64,000 bases of DNA from Hymenobacter terrenus (GCF_000972495.1 NZ_LATM01000021.1:1-64000); one strand, 5' to 3'; positions 8,507 to 17,290 are shown, numbered from the stretch's first letter. Numbers and translations: made by a program. The notes: generated by a model not told the origin, from the sequence alone.

Positions 8507-10204
8507 ATGGCAACCACCACCCTCAGCGACCCGCAAACGGCTCCGGCCGTGGCCCCGGCCGATGCCGCCGGGCGCCAGCCCTGGCAGCCTTACCAGCGCG
8601 TCTTGTTTCGCATTGCCTTTCCGTTTTTCATTCTGCTGAGCCTGCCCAGCGACGTGGGCTGGTACAAGAACCTGGTCAGCATCGACTGGCTGCACGGGCA
8701 TTACCGCGACGTGTACGACCTGGCCCGGTTCTCGCCCAGCTTCTTTCTGAAGGGCGGGGGAGAGGGGGCGGCCCCGGTGCTGCTGGGCTACGACAAGTGG
8801 TTTATTGCCCTGGGCATTGCCCTCGTCATCGGAATAATCTGGACGCTGCTCGACCGCAAGCGGGCCGAGTACGAGGTGCTCTACTACTGGCTGCGGGTCA
8901 TCGTGCGCTTCCGGGCGGGCATCGGTATTATCGGTTTCGGCTTCACCAAAGTGTTTCCGACCCAGATGCCTTACCCCTCCATTGGCTTACTCAATAGCGA
9001 CTTTGGCGACATGACGGCCCAGAAGATATTCTGGCTACAAGTCGGCATCGTGCCGTGGTACCAGGTGTTTGCGGGCGTGGTGGAGACGCTGGCTGGGGTG
9101 CTGCTGTTTTTCCGGCGCACCACGTTTCTGGGCGCGGCTTTGCTGGTGGGCGCGCTGGGTGATATTGTGTTCGTCAACTTCGCCTACGACGGCGGGGTAC
9201 ACGTGTACAGCTCCTATTTCGTGCTGCTGGGAGTTTTTCTGCTGGTGCAGGATATTCCCAATGTGTATAATCTGCTGGTGCGGGAGCGCTACACCGTGCC
9301 GCGCCACTATTACCCGCAGTTTCGGGCGGCGTGGCTGCGCTTTACCCGGCTGGGGCTGAAGGCGGCCACCATCGGCATTTTCCTGGTGTACCTGACCTAC
9401 CTCGAATACCTGAACTTCCGCTACGACCCCTACAAGCAGCCGGCCCAGCAAGGAGTGCCCGCCCTGCGCGGCCTCTACAACGTGACGGAGTTTCGCCTCA
9501 ATGGCCAGACCTTGCCCTACTCGCCCCTCGACAGCGTGCGCTGGCAGCAGGCCACGTTTGAGAAGTGGACGACGCTTACCTACAAGGTAAACCGCCCGCT
9601 CAAGCTGGACTTGTCGAACGGCGGCGGCGCGGCCATGCGCGACATCAACCGCACCTTCGAGACGACCGGGCTGGCCGGCGGGCAGCGCGTGTTTTACTAC
9701 GATGCCGACACCGTCGACCACACACTGTATCTGCAAAGTAAAATCCGCACCGGCGACGGCCGTAAGCGGGAGGCCAAGCCGGCTAGCCAGGCCATTGCCC
9801 AAGCCGGGGCGCCGCGCGGCAGCAGCATTCCCGCGGCTCATGATAACGGCTACGGCGGCGACTCTGGCGGCAGCTACGTAGGCACCGATGCCGCCGCCCA
9901 GCAGGCCAAGTACCAGGCCTCGCTGGCCCAGTGGATCAGCCCCGCCGCCCTGGCCCGCATCGGCGATGAAACCACCAAAATCAACCCCAGTGCCTACAGC
10001 ACGCGCCGCGAGCGCGGCATCCGGGCCGAGCAGCGCCCCGAAAAGCGCGACCATCTGGTACTGGCCTACCAGGCTACCGATGGCGGCAAGCACGTCGTAC
10101 TGCGCGGCATCAATGAGAAAAAGGATTCGCTCTACGTCGTCCTCGACCGGGTTGACCGTAAGTATACTTTATCACCATCTACGCTCGTTGCCGGCCAGTA
10201 CTAG
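8507..10204 (+). CDS. DoxX-like multi-pass membrane protein with C-terminal soluble domain (paralogue 2)
   Basis: 565 residues, paralogous to the preceding gene along its whole length: VLFRIAFPFFILLSLPSDVGW opens the membrane part, GFGFTKVFPTQM matches the other copy's GFIKLFPMQ, and RGLYNVTEFRLNGQT and FEKWTTL recur in the soluble part. It differs by a Gly/Ser/Ala/Gln-rich insertion at about residues 420-480, between the two halves of the soluble domain, and in the spacing of the last strands (LYVVLDRVDRKY). The 27 bp gap suggests one transcript. A strong hairpin follows. Retention of two diverged copies suggests a heteromeric membrane complex; this is inference. Confidence 0.7.
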   Translation: MATTTLSDPQTAPAVAPADAAGRQPWQPYQRVLFRIAFPFFILLSLPSDVGWYKNLVSIDWLHGHYRDVYDLARFSPSFFLKGGGEGAAPVLLGYDKWFIALGIALVIGIIWTLLDRKRAEYEVLYYWLRVIVRFRAGIGIIGFGFTKVFPTQMPYPSIGLLNSDFGDMTAQKIFWLQVGIVPWYQVFAGVVETLAGVLLFFRRTTFLGAALLVGALGDIVFVNFAYDGGVHVYSSYFVLLGVFLLVQDIPNVYNLLVRERYTVPRHYYPQFRAAWLRFTRLGLKAATIGIFLVYLTYLEYLNFRYDPYKQPAQQGVPALRGLYNVTEFRLNGQTLPYSPLDSVRWQQATFEKWTTLTYKVNRPLKLDLSNGGGAAMRDINRTFETTGLAGGQRVFYYDADTVDHTLYLQSKIRTGDGRKREAKPASQAIAQAGAPRGSSIPAAHDNGYGGDSGGSYVGTDAAAQQAKYQASLAQWISPAALARIGDETTKINPSAYSTRRERGIRAEQRPEKRDHLVLAYQATDGGKHVVLRGINEKKDSLYVVLDRVDRKYTLSPSTLVAGQY

Positions 10205-10211
10205 CCCATGG

Positions 10212-10248
10212 CGCAAGAACAGAACTACAGTGCGGTTCTGTTCTTGCG
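10212..10248 (+). terminator. Hairpin after the second DoxX-like gene
   Basis: A perfect 14-bp stem (CGCAAGAACAGAAC and its complement) with a 9-nt loop begins 7 bp after the stop codon. There is no long T-run, so termination may be partial. It probably closes the SusC-SusD-DoxX unit. Confidence 0.6.
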
Positions 10249-10407
10249 TTGCGTCTCACCCGCCGGTAGAAAGTGATTGTCCGTACCAGGCGTCAGGCTC
10301 CTCTCTCTTTTGGCTTCGCGCATCAAGCGAACCGGGGCCCGCCCCGCAGGGGTCTCGTGAGGTTCCCCCGGTCGGGCAGTCCACAAAATATTCCATACAG
10401 ATTTTGC

Positions 10408-11859
10408 ATGAGTAATACCGAATATGATGCCGTGGTAGTAGGTTCTGGGCCCAACGGGTTGGCGGCGGCCATTGTGCTGCGGCAGGCTGGGTTGTCGGTG
10501 CTGCTGCTCGAAGGGAAAAAGGAGCTGGGCGGCGGCCTGCGCACCGCCGAGCTAACCTTGCCGGGCTTTCACCACGACATCTGCTCGGCCATTCATCCGC
10601 TGGCGGCGGCTTCGCCTTTCTTCCAGACTCTGCCGCTGGCCCAATACGGCCTCGAATACATTACGCCGCCCGTGGCCGTGGCGCACCCCTTTGATGACGG
10701 CACCGCGGCGGCGGCGGTGGCTTCCCTGGCCGAAACGGCCCAGGGCCTCGGCCCCGATGCCGACACGTACCGCCGGCTATTTACCCCGCTGGTGGCCCGC
10801 TGGCCCAGCATTGCCAACGACGTGCTGGCCCCCCTGAGCCTGCCCCAGCACCCGCTGAACATGGCCCGCTTTGGCCTGCCGGCTCTGCTGCCGGCAACGG
10901 TGCTCGGCCGCCGCTTTCGGGGCGAGCACGCGCGAGGCCTCTTTGCCGGCGTGGCGGCCCATGCCATTCAGCCGCTCAGCAACCTGACTACGTCGGCCAT
11001 TGGCCTGGTGCTCCTCATTGCGGCGCACCGGGGCGGCTGGCCCTTGCCCCAAGGCGGCTCGCAGGCCATTGCCGATGCGCTGACGGCCCACTTCGTGGCC
11101 CTAGGCGGCAAGGTGGAGAGCGGCACGTTCGTGCATTCGCTGGCGCAGCTGCCCAAGACCCGGGCGGCCCTTTTTGATGTGACGCCGGCGCAGCTGCTTC
11201 GGATTGCGGGGCACCATTTGTCGCGCATCTATCAGTGGCAGCTGCGGCGCTACCGCTACGGCATGGGCGTGTTTAAGATAGACTGGGCCCTGGATGCGCC
11301 CATTCCGTTTACGGCCCCCGAGTGCGCCCAGGCGGGGACGGTGCATCTGGGCAATACCGCGAAGGAAATAGTGACCAATGAGGCGGCCACGGCGCGGGGG
11401 CAGCACCCGGCGCGGCCGTTTGTGCTGCTGGCCCAGCCCAGCCGGTTCGATGCCACCCGCGCCCCGGCCGGCCAGCACACGGCCTGGGCCTACTGCCACG
11501 TGCCCAACGGCTCGCGGGTGGATATGACGGAGGCCATCGAGCGCCAGGTGGAACGCTTTGCCCCCGGCTTCCGCGACCGGATTATTGGCCGCCATACGTT
11601 CGATACGGCCGGTATGGAGCTTTACAACCCCAACTACGTGGGCGGCGACATCAACGGCGGCCGGCTCGACATCCGCCAGCTGTTTACCCGGCCGGCCCTG
11701 CGCGCTTCGCCCTACCGCACCTCGCAGCTGGGGCTCTACCTGTGTTCTTCGGCCACGCCACCGGGTGGCGGCGTGCACGGCATGTGTGGCTACCACGCCG
11801 CCCGCCGCGCCCTGCGCGACGTGTTTGACCTGCCCGCCGCGCCGCTTTTTGCCAATTGA
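10408..11859 (+). CDS. Phytoene-dehydrogenase-like FAD-dependent oxidoreductase
   Basis: 483 residues from the ATG at 10408; the open frame extends upstream, but only this start places the dinucleotide-binding fold at the N-terminus (AVVVGSGPNGLAAA at residues 8-21, followed by LLLEGKKELGGGLRT). The C-terminus carries the second FAD contact region of the CrtI/COG1233 family (LYLCSSATPPGGGVHGMCGYHAA). Such proteins oxidise or isomerise hydrophobic substrates such as carotenoids, retinoids or lipids. No phytoene synthase or other carotenoid gene is nearby, so a carotenoid role is not supported. Spacing to the next gene is 51 bp, consistent with co-transcription with the YeiH gene. Confidence 0.85.
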   Translation: MSNTEYDAVVVGSGPNGLAAAIVLRQAGLSVLLLEGKKELGGGLRTAELTLPGFHHDICSAIHPLAAASPFFQTLPLAQYGLEYITPPVAVAHPFDDGTAAAAVASLAETAQGLGPDADTYRRLFTPLVARWPSIANDVLAPLSLPQHPLNMARFGLPALLPATVLGRRFRGEHARGLFAGVAAHAIQPLSNLTTSAIGLVLLIAAHRGGWPLPQGGSQAIADALTAHFVALGGKVESGTFVHSLAQLPKTRAALFDVTPAQLLRIAGHHLSRIYQWQLRRYRYGMGVFKIDWALDAPIPFTAPECAQAGTVHLGNTAKEIVTNEAATARGQHPARPFVLLAQPSRFDATRAPAGQHTAWAYCHVPNGSRVDMTEAIERQVERFAPGFRDRIIGRHTFDTAGMELYNPNYVGGDINGGRLDIRQLFTRPALRASPYRTSQLGLYLCSSATPPGGGVHGMCGYHAARRALRDVFDLPAAPLFAN

Positions 11860-11910
11860 TGGCTGCCTCAAACCCATCCCCCAATTTCCCATCTCCCCCA
11901 TATTTCAAGC

Positions 11911-13185
11911 ATGTCTCCGGTTTCGCCTATTGTTGTTAAACGCGCTTTCACGTTGCATGAAGACTGGGTGGTCGTCGTGCTGGGAGGGCTGCTGATTGTC
12001 CTGTCGCTACTGGGGCTGCCGTTTGCCGTGCCGGTGTATAGCTGGGGCAGCTGGGCCGATTTGACGGGCAAGGTTTTCAGCCCGGCCAATTTGCAGCTCG
12101 TGCTGGCGCAGTTCGTGTATTTGGGGGCGGCGGCGGGCATTGGGGCCCGGCTTACGGGCAGGTCGGTGCGGCATTTTGCGCTGGGATTTCCGCTGGTGTA
12201 TGGGCTCACGGTGCTGGCGCTGCTGGTGGCGGGCAGCGCCCAGGCGCGGGGGCTGGGCCTGGAAGCCGTGATTTTTAGCCTGCTGGCGGGCTTGTTGGTG
12301 AGCAATTTTTTTGGCCTGCCCGACTGGCTGCGCGCCACGCTCACCACCGAGCTGTTCGTGAAAATCGGGCTGGTGCTGCTGGGCACCAGCGTCATCTTCG
12401 CCGATATTCTCAAGGCCGGCTCGCTGGGCCTGGTGCAGGCGCTGGTGGTGGTGCTGTCGGTGTGGTACTTCGCTTTCTGGCTGTGCCGCAAGCTGAAGAT
12501 TGACGACGAGTTGACGATGATGATTGCCAGCAGCGTGTCTATTTGTGGGGTTTCGGCGGCCATTGCCACGGCCGGCGCCATCAAGGGCGACCCCAAGAAG
12601 CTGTCCTACGTGATTTCGCTGGTGCTCATCACGGCCATCCCGATGATGATACTGATGCCCTACGCCGCCCGCTGGCTGGGCCTGTCGCAGGAAGTAACCG
12701 GCGCCTGGCTCGGCGGCAGCATCGACACGACGGGGGCCGTGGTGGCATCGGGCACGCTGGTGGGCGAAACGGCCCTTAAAATCAGCACCATTGTCAAGTT
12801 CTCGCAAAACGTGCTGCTGGGCGGGGCCGCGTTCGTCATTTCGCTGTACTGGACCTACACCAACCACCCGGCTGCTGGCGAGCCCGGCACCAAGCCCACG
12901 CTGGCTGTCATTTGGGAGCGGTTTCCGAAGTTCGTGCTGGCCTTCGTGGGGGCGTCGCTTCTTTTCTCGTTCTTTCTGGCGCCGGCCACCACCGAGGCCC
13001 TGAAGGGGGGCCTGAAAAGCGTGCAAGGCCTCTGGTTTGCCCTGGCCTTTACCAGCATCGGGCTCGAAACCAATTTCAGCGACCTGTTCAAGCAGGAAAA
13101 CAAAAAGCCGCTCTTCGCCTTCCTGCTGGCCCAGACCTTCAATATCTTCATCACGCTGGCCATTGCCTCGTACCTGTTCCGGTAA
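11911..13185 (+). CDS. YeiH-family putative sulfate (anion) exporter
   Basis: 424 residues with about ten or eleven hydrophobic segments, matching the YeiH/PF03601 family. Conserved-looking stretches are FVKIGLVLLGTSVIF, SVSICGVSAAIATAGAIKG in the middle, and GAWLGGSIDTTGAVVASG. Family members are inner-membrane transporters; some are encoded with sulfonate degradation genes and are thought to export sulfate, although most are uncharacterised. Here it follows the flavoprotein closely and is the last gene before an array of hairpin repeats. Confidence 0.85.
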   Translation: MSPVSPIVVKRAFTLHEDWVVVVLGGLLIVLSLLGLPFAVPVYSWGSWADLTGKVFSPANLQLVLAQFVYLGAAAGIGARLTGRSVRHFALGFPLVYGLTVLALLVAGSAQARGLGLEAVIFSLLAGLLVSNFFGLPDWLRATLTTELFVKIGLVLLGTSVIFADILKAGSLGLVQALVVVLSVWYFAFWLCRKLKIDDELTMMIASSVSICGVSAAIATAGAIKGDPKKLSYVISLVLITAIPMMILMPYAARWLGLSQEVTGAWLGGSIDTTGAVVASGTLVGETALKISTIVKFSQNVLLGGAAFVISLYWTYTNHPAAGEPGTKPTLAVIWERFPKFVLAFVGASLLFSFFLAPATTEALKGGLKSVQGLWFALAFTSIGLETNFSDLFKQENKKPLFAFLLAQTFNIFITLAIASYLFR

Positions 13186-13224
13186 GGCAGGCGGCTACTT
13201 CGAAAGAATGCCCGCTGCCACTCG

Positions 13225-13469
13225 AAACCCGGCCTCCCAACTTCGGGAAGGCCGGGTTTCGTGCTTAAACCCTCCTTCCCAAACTTGGGAAGGAGGGTTT
13301 GGCGTTAAATCCTGTCACCCCAAGTTTGGGAAGGAGGGTTTGGCCTTAAATCCTTCACCCCAAGTCTGGGGCGAAGGGTTTGGAGCCAAATTTCGTCACC
13401 CCAAGTTTGGGACGAAGGATTTAAGGCCAAACCTTGCCATCCAAACTTGGGATGACAGGGTTTTACTGG
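13225..13469. repeat. Tandem array of six hairpin units with a 40-42 bp period
   Basis: Six imperfect units start at 13225, 13267, 13307, 13348, 13388 and 13429. Each opens with AAAC or AAAT and contains a palindrome centred on CCCAAGTTTGGG or its flipped form CCCAAACTTGGG. Several stems keep pairing although their bases differ between units (unit 1 CCCGGCCT/AGGCCGGG, unit 2 CCCTCCTT/AAGGAGGG, unit 5 TTCGTC/GACGAA). Units 1, 2 and 6 have the AACTT loop orientation; units 3 to 5 have AAGTYT. The first hairpin lies 39 bp after the YeiH stop and could act as its terminator. Confidence 0.85.
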
Positions 13470-13509
13470 CGTCTTACTAACAGTTTCGGGGTCGGTGTAC
13501 CGCCCCGCT

Positions 13510-13579
13510 GTAGCGTGGCCTTTTAGTCTGCGAGCCCACCCGACCAGCTGACGGGCGAATTAAAAGGCTGCGTTACGGG
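13510..13579. repeat. Degenerate copy of a TTTTAGTCCGCGAG palindromic repeat
   Basis: The left part (GTAGCGTGGCCTTTTAGTCT, then GCGAG) resembles the better-preserved element at 31432-31514. The right part (AATTAAAAGGCTGCGTTACG) is its imperfect inverted partner. The arms enclose a short loop. Confidence 0.55.
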
Positions 13580-13753
13580 ACACCGACTCCAAAACCGCTC
13601 GAATAGCCATTAAAAACGAGTCATACCCGCAGGATTTGCTCCGCCATACGCCACGCCTGACCGATTTTATTCCGTAGTAATATGCAATGCTACTGGCACT
13701 ATCCTGACCCCGGCCGGCAGCGGCGTTGCGCGCCGCATGACGTTCCCATTTTT

Positions 13754-13767
13754 TGTAAACGTTTACA
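13754..13767. promoter_or_regulatory. Perfect LacI/GalR-type operator upstream of uxaC
   Basis: TGTAAACGTTTACA is a perfect 14-bp palindrome with the central CG typical of LacI-family (and CcpA cre-like) operators. It lies 117 bp before the uxaC start codon. A weak -7-like TACCTTCG occurs at 13823-13830. The natural reading is repression of the hexuronate operon by a LacI-family regulator, which is not encoded in the window. Confidence 0.6.
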
Positions 13768-13884
13768 GTAATAAAAAAATAGAATCGGGCGTCTAAATGG
13801 CGGAAATGAGGCGCTTAGCGGGCTACCTTCGGCTCTTGAAACATTGTCACCTAGCAGGCGCGGGGTCTGCATGCCCAGTTGATT

Positions 13885-15324
13885 ATGAAGCCTTTTCTCT
13901 CCGATGATTTTCTGCTCCAGACCGCCACGGCGAGCACGCTCTACCACCGGTTTGCCAAGCCGATGCCCATCATCGACTACCACAATCACCTATTGCCCGA
14001 CCAGATTGCGGAGGATAAGCAGTTCGAAAACATCACCCAGCTCTGGCTCTCCGGCGACCATTATAAGTGGCGCGCCATGCGGGCCAACGGCGTGCCCGAG
14101 CGCTACATCACCGGCGATGCTTCCGACTGGGAGAAGTTTGAAAAGTGGGCCGAAACCGTGCCCTATACCCTGCGCAACCCACTCTACCACTGGACGCACT
14201 TGGAATTGCAGCGCTACTTCGGCATCAGCGCGCTGCTGAATAAGGACAGCGCCCGCCGTATCTACGACGAGTGCAACGCCAGGCTGCAAACGCCCGCCTA
14301 CAGCGTGCGCGGCCTGCTGCGCAAAATGAACGTCGAAACCCTCTGCACCACCGACGACCCCGCCGATTCGCTGGCGCATCACCAGGCCATTGCCGCCTCC
14401 GGCTTCGAGGTGCGCGTGCTGCCCACTTTCCGCGCCGACAAGGCCATGGCGGTGGACGATGTGGCCAGCTACAACGCCTACCTCGACCGGCTGGGCGCGG
14501 TGGCGGAAGTGGAAATCCGCACGTTTGCCGACCTGGAAACGGCCCTGCGTCGCCGCCACGACTTCTTCGCCAGCGTGGGCTGCCGCTTGTCGGACCACGG
14601 CCTCGAGCACCTGTACGTGGCCGAGTATACCGAGGCGGAAATCGCGGCCAGCTTCCGCAAAATCAGGGGCGGCCACGAGCTGACCGGGGCCGAGAGCGGC
14701 CAGCTCAAATCGGCCCTGCTGGTGTTGCTGGCCGAGCTGGACTGGGCAAAGGGTTGGACCCAGCAATTCCACCTCGGCGCGCTGCGCAACAACAACTCGC
14801 GCATGCTCCGCCGGCTCGGCCCCGATACGGGCTGGGATTCCATCGGCGACTTTGCGCAAGCCCGCGCCCTGTCCGCCTTCCTCGACCGCCTCGATGGGCA
14901 GGACAAGCTGGCCAAAACCATTATCTACAACCTCAACCCCGCCGATAATGAGCTGATCGGAACAATGATTGGCAACTTCAACGACGGCTCGGTGGTGGGC
15001 AAAATGCAGTTCGGCGCCGGCTGGTGGTTCCTCGACCAGAAAGACGGCATGGAGAAGCAGCTCAACGCCCTCTCCAACATGGGCCTGCTGAGCCGTTTCG
15101 TGGGCATGCTCACCGATTCGCGCAGCTTCCTTTCCTACCCGCGCCACGAGTATTTCCGCCGCGTGCTCTGCAACTTGCTCGGCACCGATGTGGAAAACGG
15201 CGACCTGCCCGCCGATATGCAACTGCTGGGCGGCATGGTGCAAGACATCTGCTACGGCAACGCCAGGCAATACTTTGGTTTCGAAAAAGGAGTAGCCGCC
15301 CCGGCGGCCGTCGCGGCCCAGTAA
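13885..15324 (+). CDS. uxaC: Glucuronate (uronate) isomerase
   Basis: 479 residues, the usual length for UxaC. The ATG at 13885 is preferred over an in-frame TTG two codons earlier because MKPFLSDDFLL is the expected N-terminus. The metal-binding HNH of IIDYHNHLLPDQI is near residue 33, followed by the typical LWLSGDHYKWRAMRANG and TTDDPADSLAHH. The enzyme isomerises D-glucuronate to D-fructuronate and D-galacturonate to D-tagaturonate in the cytoplasm. It is the first gene of a same-strand set with kdgK, eda and an ExuT-type transporter, behind a LacI-type operator. Confidence 0.95.
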   Translation: MKPFLSDDFLLQTATASTLYHRFAKPMPIIDYHNHLLPDQIAEDKQFENITQLWLSGDHYKWRAMRANGVPERYITGDASDWEKFEKWAETVPYTLRNPLYHWTHLELQRYFGISALLNKDSARRIYDECNARLQTPAYSVRGLLRKMNVETLCTTDDPADSLAHHQAIAASGFEVRVLPTFRADKAMAVDDVASYNAYLDRLGAVAEVEIRTFADLETALRRRHDFFASVGCRLSDHGLEHLYVAEYTEAEIAASFRKIRGGHELTGAESGQLKSALLVLLAELDWAKGWTQQFHLGALRNNNSRMLRRLGPDTGWDSIGDFAQARALSAFLDRLDGQDKLAKTIIYNLNPADNELIGTMIGNFNDGSVVGKMQFGAGWWFLDQKDGMEKQLNALSNMGLLSRFVGMLTDSRSFLSYPRHEYFRRVLCNLLGTDVENGDLPADMQLLGGMVQDICYGNARQYFGFEKGVAAPAAVAAQ

Positions 15325-15403
15325 GTAGTTTTGCCGATAGCGTATTGTGCGCTGCGTTGTAAGAAGCGTCCCTGTTTATTAAGATTCCAAGTTCCCTACA
15401 TAG

Positions 15404-16414
15404 ATGAAGCAAGTTGTCACGTTCGGCGAAATCATGATGCGGCTCTCGCCGCCGTTGAACTACCGGTTCGCCCAAACCGCGAGCCTGGAAATTGTCTACG
15501 GCGGTGGCGAAGCCAATGTGGGCGCCTCCCTGGCCGGGTTGGGCGTACCCACCGCGCACGTCACCTGCTTTCCCGCCAACGATTTGGGCCACGCGGCCAC
15601 CCACCACTTCCGCGCTCTGGGCGTGAACATGGACGCCACCGTATATCGAGGCGACCGGCTCGGGCTTTATTTTCTGGAAGTAGGGGCGGGGATGCGCCCC
15701 AGCAAGGTGGTCTACGACCGCGCCAACTCGGCCTTTTCCTACCTCGACCCGGCCGCTTTCAACTGGGATGAAATTCTGAAAGATGCCGGTTGGCTGCACT
15801 GGACCGGCATCACGCCCGCCGTCTCGGCCGCATCGGCCGAGGCAACGCGCCAGGCCATTGCCGCCGCGCGCCGCCTCGGCATCACCGTTTCGGCCGATGT
15901 GAACTACCGCCGCAACCTGTGGCAGTACGGCCAGACGGCCCAAGCCGTAATGCCCGAGCTGGTGGCTGGCTGCGACGTGGTGGTTTGCTCCGAAAACGAC
16001 GCCGACGACCTGTTCGGCATCCGGCCGCTGCCCGGCACCGACAGCAAGTTCGTCTCCGTGGCCCAGCAGGTGATGGCGCGGTTTCCGCAAATCAAGCAAG
16101 TCATCACCACCCGCCGCAAAACCCACAGCGCCTCACACAACGGCCTGAAAGGCTTGTACTACGACGGCCAGCAGTTCCTCGAAACCATCACCTACGACAT
16201 CAACCCCATTGTAGACCGCATTGGCGGGGGCGATGCCTTCATGGCCGGCTTCATCTACGGTTCGCTCGCTTACAATAATCCGCAGCAGGCCCTCACGTTC
16301 GGAGTAGCGGCCTCGGCCCTCAAGCACACCATTCACGGCGACATCAACCTCGTAACCGTGCCCGAGGTGGAAGAAATCATGCGCGGCAACACCAGCGGCC
16401 GCCTACAGCGATAA
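15404..16414 (+). CDS. kdgK: 2-dehydro-3-deoxygluconate kinase (PfkB family)
   Basis: 336 residues. The N-terminus (MKQVVTFGEIMMRLSPP) and the YGGGEANVGASLAGLG segment near residue 40 are typical of KDG kinases. The PfkB signature near the C-terminus, DRIGGGDAFMAG, contains the catalytic aspartate. The enzyme phosphorylates 2-keto-3-deoxygluconate to KDPG, the step before Eda. It starts 79 bp after uxaC and is separated from eda by a palindromic repeat. Other PfkB sugar kinases cannot be fully excluded by eye, but context supports KDG. Confidence 0.9.
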   Translation: MKQVVTFGEIMMRLSPPLNYRFAQTASLEIVYGGGEANVGASLAGLGVPTAHVTCFPANDLGHAATHHFRALGVNMDATVYRGDRLGLYFLEVGAGMRPSKVVYDRANSAFSYLDPAAFNWDEILKDAGWLHWTGITPAVSAASAEATRQAIAAARRLGITVSADVNYRRNLWQYGQTAQAVMPELVAGCDVVVCSENDADDLFGIRPLPGTDSKFVSVAQQVMARFPQIKQVITTRRKTHSASHNGLKGLYYDGQQFLETITYDINPIVDRIGGGDAFMAGFIYGSLAYNNPQQALTFGVAASALKHTIHGDINLVTVPEVEEIMRGNTSGRLQR

Positions 16415-16499
16415 ATCAACCAATTTCCAAGAGAACATCCTGCCAAGCACATTAACCTGTCAAGCACATTAAATAGTGCGGAAGAGCATTAAACAGGCG

Positions 16500-16596
16500 G
16501 TCATGCTGAGCGAAGCCGAAGCATCTCGCGTGCCACCACTAAGCTCAATCGCGAGGATGACCCCGGGCGAGATGCTTCGGCTCCGCTCAGCATGAC
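16500..16596. repeat. Intergenic palindrome, GTCATGCTGAGC family (copy 1)
   Basis: Two inverted 30-bp arms (16500-16529 and 16567-16596) differ at one position and flank a 37-bp loop. The same arm sequence recurs at 62255-62365 with a different loop, so this is a dispersed repeat family. As RNA it would form a long hairpin between kdgK and eda and might reduce read-through or stabilise the upstream message. Confidence 0.85.
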
Positions 16597-16633
16597 GTTC
16601 TTCTAGAAATTTCCAGTTCCTACATAACAAAAG

Positions 16634-17290
16634 ATGCCCCAGTACATTGCTTCTGACACGCTTGCCACCTTGCTGCGCTACCCGGTAGTGCCGGTGTTCT
16701 ACCACGCCGATGCGGCTTATGCCCAGCGCATGCTACAGGCCTGCTACGCGGGCGGCATCCGGGTGTTTGAGTTCACCAACCGGGGCGAAAACGCCTTGGC
16801 GGTATTCACCGAGCTGCGTGCCTTTGCGCAAGCCAGCTGCCCGGATATGGTGCTGGGCATCGGCACGCTGTTCACGGCGGAGCAGGCCGAGCAATTTATT
16901 GCCGCTGGTGCCGCCTTCGTGGTGCAGCCCTGCGCCACGGCCGAAGTAGCGGCCGTGTGCCGCACCCACGACATTCCGTGGCTGCCCGGCGCCCTCACGC
17001 CCACCGAGATTTACCAGGCCAGCCAGCTGGGCGCGGCAGTAGTCAAAATATTCCCCGGCAATGCCGTGGGGCCCGATTATGTGAAGACCCTGCGAGGGCC
17101 CATGCCCCACATCAAGCTCATGGTGACGGGCGGCGTGGAGCCTACTCAAGAAAGCGTCAGCGCTTGGTTTGGCGCGGGCGTGAATGCGGTGGGCATGGGT
17201 TCGCAGCTCTTCAAAAATGCCGATGATACCACCGCCCTGGCCGCCCGCATCGGCGAGCTGATGCAGTTTGTCGAGACGTTGAAAAAGTAG
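16634..17290 (+). CDS. eda: KDPG/KHG aldolase
   Basis: 218 residues, normal for the family. VFEFTNRGENA near residue 42 carries the catalytic glutamate region, and AAVVKIFPGNAVGPDY near residue 140 carries the Schiff-base lysine. The phosphate-binding end follows (VTGGVEPT). The enzyme cleaves 2-keto-3-deoxy-6-phosphogluconate to pyruvate and glyceraldehyde-3-phosphate. It lies between kdgK and the hexuronate transporter, as expected for the last catabolic step. Confidence 0.95.
   Translation: MPQYIASDTLATLLRYPVVPVFYHADAAYAQRMLQACYAGGIRVFEFTNRGENALAVFTELRAFAQASCPDMVLGIGTLFTAEQAEQFIAAGAAFVVQPCATAEVAAVCRTHDIPWLPGALTPTEIYQASQLGAAVVKIFPGNAVGPDYVKTLRGPMPHIKLMVTGGVEPTQESVSAWFGAGVNAVGMGSQLFKNADDTTALAARIGELMQFVETLKK

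Noticed and set aside
10408..11859. Carotenoid desaturase role for the flavoprotein
   Set aside because: No crtB or other carotenoid genes adjoin, so only the family is stated.
13225..13469. Possible CRISPR array
   Set aside because: The units are wholly palindromic variants of one another; there are no constant repeats separated by unrelated spacers and no cas genes.
13990..15270. 426-codon minus-strand open frame inside uxaC
   Set aside because: Antisense shadow; the plus strand encodes a complete UxaC.
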